Below are positions 58,017-64,000 of a stretch of DNA of 64,000 nucleotides, in pieces; the first letter of the stretch is position 1; every line of letters starts with the position of its first letter. The notes under the pieces are model-generated. The model did not search any database, was not told where the DNA came from, and worked only from the letters and a program-made list of their open reading frames with translations. The translations under genes and the position numbers were made by a program. This stretch comes from Ogataea parapolymorpha DL-1 (Eukaryota > Ascomycota > Pichiomycetes > Pichiales > Pichiaceae). The DNA is taken from contig NC_027866.1 of NCBI RefSeq assembly GCF_000187245.1, forward strand, positions 891,767-955,766, read 5' to 3'.

Positions 58017-61000
58017 TCAGTTCGTTTCCGCTAATTCCCTCATTATTTCAATTGTCCCATTTGCTCTTGGTTGGAACTGATACTTGTCATTGGTAGGGAC
58101 TAACTCTGCGTTGCTACCACTGCCATATCCTCCTCCTCCAGGGGTCCTGATAATAATTCTATCCCCAGGGGCCACGGAAATGGAACTTTTTCCTCCGAGA
58201 TTGATAATGCTACCATTAACTCTCTTCACCACGGTCTCTCCTCGTTTTCCCTGGGAACCCCCAGCAAGCCCATAAGGCGCAAAAACTCTTCGTTCAGAAA
58301 GAATACAAGCGACCAGCGGAGTAGTGGCTTCGATTTCGCGCACTGCCCCATTTCCACCTTGAAAGTTGCCTGCTCCTCCACTACCTTCACGGATACCAAA
58401 CCTTCTCAAAACGACCGGATATCTCTGCTCATAACTCTCTGCATCTGTGATCTTGGTATTTGTCATATTTGTTTGTACTGCATCGACTCCGTGCCAGCCG
58501 GGTCCTGCACCACTTCCATTGCACACTGTCTCATAGTAGCCAAACCCGTCAGGCCCATCGACTCCAATAGTAAAGTTTGACATGTCACCACCACAGGCAG
58601 CTGCGTACTCAAATGCCCGGAAAATGACGTCAACAATACGCTGTGATGTCAGTCCGTTCCCAGCACATACTGCAACCTCTTCGTCAGGACGTAAAAGAGT
58701 TCCTTGAGGAACATTTATGCTAATAGGAGCAAGACACCCTTGATTAAGAGGTATATCGCCTTCGACCATACAGCGTAAAGCAAATATAATTGATGACTGT
58801 GTGACAGCTATTGGAGCGTTCCAATTACCATTCACCTGTGAGCCTGTTCCGGTAAAATCAAAAATAGCAGACCCACTTTCAGTATCGATATCAATGGCAA
58901 GATGGATGACAGTGCCATCGTCCATTCTGTCTTCTGCTTCTAAGTGTGATGTATCATACCTCTTACTAATATCTTTCAGCAAGTTTCTGATGGCTAGCTC
59001 CGAGGCGGATTGGATTTCGTTCATGTAAAGATGAACAACGTCCATCCCATACTCATTCATGAGAGCTTTAATGAGCGAAGTTCCTTTTGCATTTGCGGCT
59101 ATCTGTGCCTTAATGTCACAAATGTTGTCACCGAGGGTTCTAGTTCCATGATTGCCTGGTATGCTGGAAGGCTGGTCGTATAAATACTCTCGTATTGTCT
59201 GTTCGTCAAACTCTCCGTCTCTGATCACCTTGACTGCCTTGAAAATGGCGCCTTCTTGCCAAAGCTGGGTTGAGTTAGGTGGCATCGATCCAGGGAGAAT
59301 TCCGCCAATGTCGGCGTGGTGGCCTCTTGACGCCGTCCAGAATATAATACGACTCCCGTCTTCGTCAAAGACCGGTGTCATCAAGGTAATATCAGGTAAG
59401 TGCGTGCCACCAGCTATTGGGGAATTGGAAATAATAACGTCCCCAGGATGAATATTATTGCCCCAATGATCAATCTGCCATTTGACAGCATATGCCATGG
59501 AACCTATCATTGCGGGAACATGGGGGGCATTGGCCACTAACCCACCGCTAGCAGAAAACACAGAACATGTAAAATCCAAACGCTCTTTGATATTTGTGCT
59601 GATACTAGAACGCTGCAATGATCTTCCCATTTGCTCTGCAATACTCATGAATCGGTGATTAAAAACAGACAGCTCGATGGGATCCACTTTCAGTTTGGTC
59701 GACTGAGTTTCAAGCCTTGGTACATCTATAAGGATAGAAGTTGTAAGGACTTTTGCCGTTGCATTGGGGATAATAACCAAAGTTTGTATGTCGTTGACAA
59801 TGAAAGCTGGCCCAGGTATCAAATCACCGCGCTGTAAATCTTCTAAGACGTAGACAGGACAATCAACAAATTTTGAGTCAAAGTAGCTTTTTTGAACCTT
59901 TATAGCTTTTGCTCGTGTATTAATGAAATGCGTAGTCCTTTCTTCCTCCAAAGGATATGTAATCTTGCCAGCAATTCCGCTGGCTGTGGATCTTACCCGA
60001 AGACTCTCAACAACAACTTCACGATCAGATTTGAGACCAAACTCTTTAAAGTGCTGCTTCTCAAACTCGGAAATGACATCATTTGCGCCATTCCACTCAA
60101 TCATTAATGCGGTATTGCTACCCTTATATTTTAAATTCAGAAACAATTTTGATTCAAGAGTCTTACCATATTCATCAAGATCATTCTCAGTTTCTTTTTG
60201 GAGTTCCAAGAGACTGTGAAATATAGTAGAGCTGGTCTCTTCCGTGAAAACTTTTGAGCACGGCAATTGCTTTTCAACCACACTATCGGCCACCGATATT
60301 CCATAGGCAGATAGCAGGGAAGAATGCTTGTGTATGCAGACTTTGGTAATACCTAGACTCTGGGCAATATGGCAAGCATGTTGACCTCCAGCCCCGCCAA
60401 ACGAACATAAAACGTGGCCTGAAGCTTTATGTCCCTTTGATTCGGTCAGTTGTTTAATAGGTCTTGACATTGATACATTTGCAACCTTTAGAAATCCCTC
60501 CGCGACATCAAATACGGTAAAACTCTTACCTGTACTTTCATTGATCTCTTTGGTCAGCTCTTCAAATTTCTTCAGCGCACTGTCATAGTCTAAAGGCTCA
60601 TCTTCATTGGGACCGAAAGCTTTGGGAAAGAATTCTTTGATGAGTCTCCCCGTAACAAGATTAGCATCTGTCACTGTCAGTGGTCCATTTTTTCTGTAGC
60701 AGGCAGGTCCAGGATGGGAAGAAGCTGATTTTGGCCCTACAGTGAATAAACCGTTTTTCCATTCTAGTATTGATCCACCACCAGCGGCCACCGTGTTGAT
60801 GTCCAATTGAGGTGTCCTGATTGATACCCCTGCGGTGACAGTCTCGAAAACATGCTCCAGCTTACCATCATATCTTGAGACATCCGTGGATGTTCCGCCC
60901 ATGTCAAAGCCAATCAACGGGGTTTCAGAGCTGAATGTGCTTTTGCTATAGCCAATTACACCCCCAGCAGGGCCAGAGAGTAGGGAACGCAATCCATTGA

Positions 61001-61881
61001 TTTTTTCAAAGCTGATCAGACCTCCATCAGATTGCATAATCTGACATTTGACTCGATCAAAAGTACCAGAAACAAAACCACACGTGAAAGTCCTGATATA
61101 ATCTTTCATTACCGGAGTGACATATGCGTCGGCAACGGACGACTGTGTCCGGCTAACAAATCCAGGTAAAGCAGAGATCTGAGAAGACAGCACGATGTTT
61201 TTGAAACCAAGGCTTTCTGCAATTTTTGCAGCTTCCTGTTCATGCTTAGGATACAAATAAGAATGCAAAAAAGAAAATGCAACGGACTCATAGCCTTTCG
61301 CTTTAGCTTCCTGAAGCTTCCGAATTGTAGATTCAACATTCAGCGGCTCAATGATCCTCAGAGGCTGGCTTGTAAGACTCTCAATTTTTGCAAACTTTTG
61401 ATAGAAATCCAAGTTCGCTGCTTTATACTCGGAAGAGCTTTCAACAGTCACTCTTTCATCCACTTCCCAGATATCGGAAGCCAAAATGTCATGTTTATTG
61501 ATTTTGAAATCAAACATATAAGGGCGACTTTGATCACCAATATGCAACACATCGCGGAAGCCTCGTGTAACAAATAATGCTGCGTTGCTTCCCTTTCGTT
61601 CAAGAAGAGCATTGGTGCTAACAGTTGTGCCGAGTCGAATTTCCGAGACATCGTAAAGATCAAGTAGTTCCCCCCGGGGAATCTTGGTCCCCCTGTGCAT
61701 CTCAAGAACACGACGGATGGCCTCGACAGGTGCGTCTTCGTAACTTTTTGGGTCCACGGATAAAACCTTCAGGATTATTTCATTACCCTCGGTCGAGGTA
61801 GCAATACAATCGGTGAATGTTCCTCCACGATCTAATGTTAGATGAAGGATAAGATAACCTACCAATGGATATATTTAGCAT
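58017..61881 (-). CDS. ATP-dependent 5-oxoprolinase/hydantoinase A-B fusion, paralogue 2 (two exons)
   Basis: The exons are 61863-61881 (ATG 61879-61881) and 58017-61831, giving 1277 residues. The spliced start reads MLNISIDRGGTFTDCIA, matching the family's usual N-terminus. The unspliced frame has an upstream TAA and no ATG until about residue 50. Domains: HyuA_N (RLGTTVSTNALLERKGSN), HyuA (GFDMGGTSTDVSRYDG, TVAAGGGSILEWKNG, CYRKNGPLTVTDANLVTG, SFGGAGGQHACHIA) and HyuB (DFTCSVFSASGGLVANAPHV, ISNSPIAGGTHLPDIT, TPGGGGYGSG). It should hydrolyse 5-oxoproline (or a hydantoin) with ATP. It is divergent, 119 bp apart, from a D-glutamate cyclase gene, whose product would be 5-oxo-D-proline. It is clearly a paralogue of the 17.3-kb gene. 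Confidence 0.9.
61832..61862 (-). other. Predicted 31-nt intron of 5-oxoprolinase 2
   Basis: On the minus strand it runs from GTAGGT (61862-61857) to ATTAG ending at 61832, with CTAAC five bases before the AG. Splicing creates the Asp codon G|AT of the conserved IDRGGTFTD motif. Donor and branch sequences are the same as in the HMO1 intron. Confidence 0.75.
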
Positions 61882-61993
61882 GTTACTTCTGAAGGTTCCG
61901 GATAAAGTTCTGATATATGATGTTCACGCGTGTGGCTCTGAATTGTAGATCATTTTTTATGCACGCGGTGGTTGCATCCCGATGATTTCAACC

Positions 61994-61999
61994 CTTATC
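61994..61999. promoter_or_regulatory. GATA box between 5-oxoprolinase 2 and D-glutamate cyclase
   Basis: CTTATC ends one base before the ATG at 62001. A further GATAAA lies at ~61900. A factor site this close suggests that the working start of the cyclase may be a later ATG (62055). The boxes could control both divergent genes. Confidence 0.4.
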
Positions 62000-62000
62000 A

Positions 62001-62879
62001 ATGGTAAGAAAATGCGACTATATGATAAGAAAGCAAATGTCTCAAAAATCAAAGATGGCGGAATACGCTCAATTGGAGCCACATCAGTTCAGAAAGCTTT
62101 GTCGAGACGCAAAACATACCTCCCACACGTCGGGTGCTTGTGAAAAATATGCCCAGGCCAATCTTATAGTGCTCCCAAAAGAGTACGCAAACGATTTCGT
62201 CAACCTGTGCCTTCGTAACCCGGTGCCATGCCCACTACTATGCCAAACCCCTGTCGGTGATCCCTTTAAAGTAGACGACTCAAGGTATCTCCAGAAAGGC
62301 TTTGATTTGAGAACTGATTTTCCCTCGTACAACATTTACGAGAATGGAGAGCTGAGATTAACCAAAACGGATGTCAGGGATGAATGGTCCAGTAACCACA
62401 TAGGGTTCCTAATTGGCTGCTCACATTCCTTTGAACATGAACTTTGTGAGAATGGACTAGTTCCTAGGCATTTAACACTTGGACGTGGAGTACCTGTTTA
62501 CAAGACCACTAAAAGACTTGATCCGTCAGGTGTATTCATTAATTGCACGTATGTCGTCAGTATGCGTCCCTACAAACCAGAAGATGTGCCGAAAGTCCGT
62601 AAAATTACTTCAAGCTTTAAGAAAACACATGGAGAGCCAGTTGACTGGGGCTACGATGGAGCAGAGAGACTAGGAATTCCCGACTTGAAACGCCCAGATT
62701 TTGGTGGACAACCTGTCATTCATGACAATGAGGTTCCTGTGTTCTGGGGATGTGGGGTGACACCTCAGCTGGTAGTGATGCAGCAAAAGGACAAGATCAG
62801 AGGCCCAGTTATCTCTCATACTACAGGTGCGATGTTGGCGTTGGACATTACCAGCGAGGACATAAAACGTATAGGATGA
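62001..62879 (+). CDS. D-glutamate cyclase-like protein (DUF1445)
   Basis: This protein is 292 residues from ATG 62001, or 274 from ATG 62055 (MAEYAQLEPHQFR), which better fits the family's N-terminus. DUF1445 signatures run in order: ANLIVLPKEYANDFVNLCLR, NPVPCPLL, DLRTDFPSYNIYENGEL, HIGFLIGCSHSFEHELCENG, PVYKTTKRLDPSG, VVSMRPYKPEDV, GIPDLKRPDFGG and VPVFWGCGVTPQ. Mammalian DGLUCY of this family converts D-glutamate to 5-oxo-D-proline; bacterial relatives often lie beside 5-oxoprolinase genes. The adjacent divergent 5-oxoprolinase makes the same link here. The basic first 18 residues could be a weak mitochondrial signal if the long form is made. Confidence 0.88.
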   Translation: MVRKCDYMIRKQMSQKSKMAEYAQLEPHQFRKLCRDAKHTSHTSGACEKYAQANLIVLPKEYANDFVNLCLRNPVPCPLLCQTPVGDPFKVDDSRYLQKGFDLRTDFPSYNIYENGELRLTKTDVRDEWSSNHIGFLIGCSHSFEHELCENGLVPRHLTLGRGVPVYKTTKRLDPSGVFINCTYVVSMRPYKPEDVPKVRKITSSFKKTHGEPVDWGYDGAERLGIPDLKRPDFGGQPVIHDNEVPVFWGCGVTPQLVVMQQKDKIRGPVISHTTGAMLALDITSEDIKRIG

Positions 62880-63241
62880 TATCCGGTAAGACCGTAACCA
62901 AAAAAACAGTATCACGTTAGGAACCACGCATTACTTGATCAGCCTAGCAATGTTAATATCTTATCATCGGAAAACAGGCTCCACTTCTGCATATCTGCCA
63001 AAAATGACTTAAAATCGGACACTCAAACCGATTGTGAATGTAAGGAGCGTGCAGTAAAGTATGCAAAATACAAAAGCGCATAATTTTGATAGGCACAATT
63101 GCCATAGTATTTCCTATTTGGGAAACAACACACGTCTGTCACAGAAACGCAGTGCATAATTTTCCGTGTCAGATAAGAAAACCTTATCGAAATGGACACT
63201 CGAAATATAAAAGCCTCACCAAATATCTTTGAGATTGACTT
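62880..63241. promoter_or_regulatory. Promoter region with inverted GATA boxes
   Basis: This is a 362-bp spacer between two plus-strand genes. GATAAG at 63172-63177 and CTTATC at 63183-63188 form an inverted pair ~55-70 bp before the permease ATG, inside an imperfect palindrome (AGATAAGAAAACCTTATC). Another TTATC is near 62960. This arrangement fits strong GATA-factor control, inferred. Confidence 0.5.
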
Positions 63242-64000
63242 ATGCTTAAGTCAGAAGATTCTGTGAAGGGGGCTGGAGTTGTGGTTGAGATCGCACCCTC
63301 GGTCTCCACAGAGTGCCCATTTCCTTCTGCGCACAAGCGATTGATTCGCCGCATGGATTTAAGAATAATGCCCATCCTTTCGGCAATGTATTTCTTCTCC
63401 GCTTTGGACAGATCCAATATTGGAAACGCCAAAGTTGCCGGTATGAACACTGATCTTGGAATCTCTGATGCACAGTATTCGACAGCGGTCTCGATAGTTT
63501 ATGCTACCTATCTGCCATTCATGCTTCCAGGCGTTTTGCTGATGATGCGCTACTTTAACAATAAAAAACGCGAGTACCTTGGGTGCATGGTCGCATTATG
63601 GTCATTGGTTTCTATTTTTACAATGTTTGCCAGTGGATACGGATCACTTATAGCATGCCGACTGTTGCTTGGGCTTTTCGAAGCCTCGTTCTTCACTTCA
63701 ATTTCTCTCATCATTTCAGACTTTTATTTCCAGTCCGAACTTTCACAGCGTGTCTCATATTTGTTTGCAGCATCTGCATTTTCCAGTGCTTTTGGGGGCC
63801 TCATTGGAACTGGAATTACAAAAATCAATTCCGGCTTGGCTCCATGGAGATACATCTACTTGATCGAAGGACTCTTGTCTTTTGCAGGGAGCTTTTGGAT
63901 GATGTTTGGAATGCCAAACACTCCAGAAGAGGTCGCCCATGGAGAAGAAGAAATGAGAGTGCTTGAGTGGAGAAGCGAACAGCGGAGGTTATTCATGATG
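63242..64000 (+). CDS. Dal5/Tna1-like anion:cation symporter (MFS), C-terminus missing
   Basis: The frame from ATG 63242 is open to the window edge (253 codons). After a short cytosolic tail, LIRRMDLRIMPILSAMYFFS then ALDRSNIGNAKVAGM gives the canonical ACS-family first span with D-R-S-N-I-G-N-A. ACRLLLGLFEASFFTSISLI forms span 4, WRYIYLIEGLLSFAGSFWM span 6, and MPNTPEEV the start of the central loop. It is a different subgroup member from the 21.4-kb permease, which has a diverged first-span motif. It likely imports an organic anion or small peptide. Proximity to the cyclase and 5-oxoprolinase suggests uptake of D-glutamate, 5-oxoproline or a precursor, by inference. Confidence 0.88.
   Translation, partial: MLKSEDSVKGAGVVVEIAPSVSTECPFPSAHKRLIRRMDLRIMPILSAMYFFSALDRSNIGNAKVAGMNTDLGISDAQYSTAVSIVYATYLPFMLPGVLLMMRYFNNKKREYLGCMVALWSLVSIFTMFASGYGSLIACRLLLGLFEASFFTSISLIISDFYFQSELSQRVSYLFAASAFSSAFGGLIGTGITKINSGLAPWRYIYLIEGLLSFAGSFWMMFGMPNTPEEVAHGEEEMRVLEWRSEQRRLFMM

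Overview
The window is nuclear DNA of a budding yeast, almost certainly an Ogataea (Hansenula polymorpha/parapolymorpha group) methylotroph. Genes are dense and nearly intron-free. A complete yeast nitrate-assimilation cluster (YNA2, YNR1, YNA1, YNI1, YNT1) has the order I know from H. polymorpha, with deduced lengths of 614, 859, 529, 1044 and 508 residues. CTG is read as leucine: invariant ubiquitin Leu8 is CTG at 8121-8123. I found no tRNA, rRNA, transposon or CRISPR array.

Layout. 1-13.1 kb is housekeeping: a mitoribosomal protein (partial), a zinc-finger-like protein, HMO1, ERF2, UPS2, COQ4, PLP1, a PXA-domain protein, a small unknown protein, RPS31 (ubiquitin-eS31), a probably myristoylated RING-H2 protein, a subtilase, HAP3, and a gene fusing a MUG/TDG-type DNA glycosylase to a Yfh7-like kinase. 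13.1-31 kb is accessory catabolism: a sorbose-reductase-like SDR, an amadoriase-like FAD oxidase, a LAC12-like permease, a 5-oxoprolinase, a Dal5-like permease, two M20 peptidases, a dialkylglycine-decarboxylase-like enzyme, a Zn2Cys6 regulator and a vacuolar-type amino-acid transporter. 31-33.2 kb is a decayed CYM1 (presequence protease) relic. 34.2-40.8 kb is a giant Ser-rich GPI cell-wall protein tipped with a CBM1-like domain and interrupted by a one-base deletion. 41.3-52.3 kb is the nitrate cluster. 52.9-64 kb holds a GST, a probable transcription-factor relic, an STL1-like sugar porter, a small alpha/beta hydrolase, a second 5-oxoprolinase, a divergent D-glutamate cyclase (DUF1445) and the start of a second Dal5-like permease.

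How the genes work together. The nitrate cluster takes up nitrate (YNT1), reduces it to nitrite (YNR1) and then ammonium (YNI1) under YNA1/YNA2. The two flanking accessory regions look like further nitrogen scavenging: 5-oxoproline, D-glutamate, peptides, Amadori compounds and alpha,alpha-dialkyl amino acids. GATAAG/CTTATC boxes stand before many of these genes, which suggests shared nitrogen-catabolite control. The D-glutamate cyclase/5-oxoprolinase pair and the dialkylglycine decarboxylase neighbourhood are the best candidates for little-described pathways.

Two genes (HMO1 and the second 5-oxoprolinase) can only be read through very short introns of 40 and 31 nt, both GTAGGT...CTAAC...AG. 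No searches were run: family assignments rest on motifs recognised by eye, and functions are inferred.
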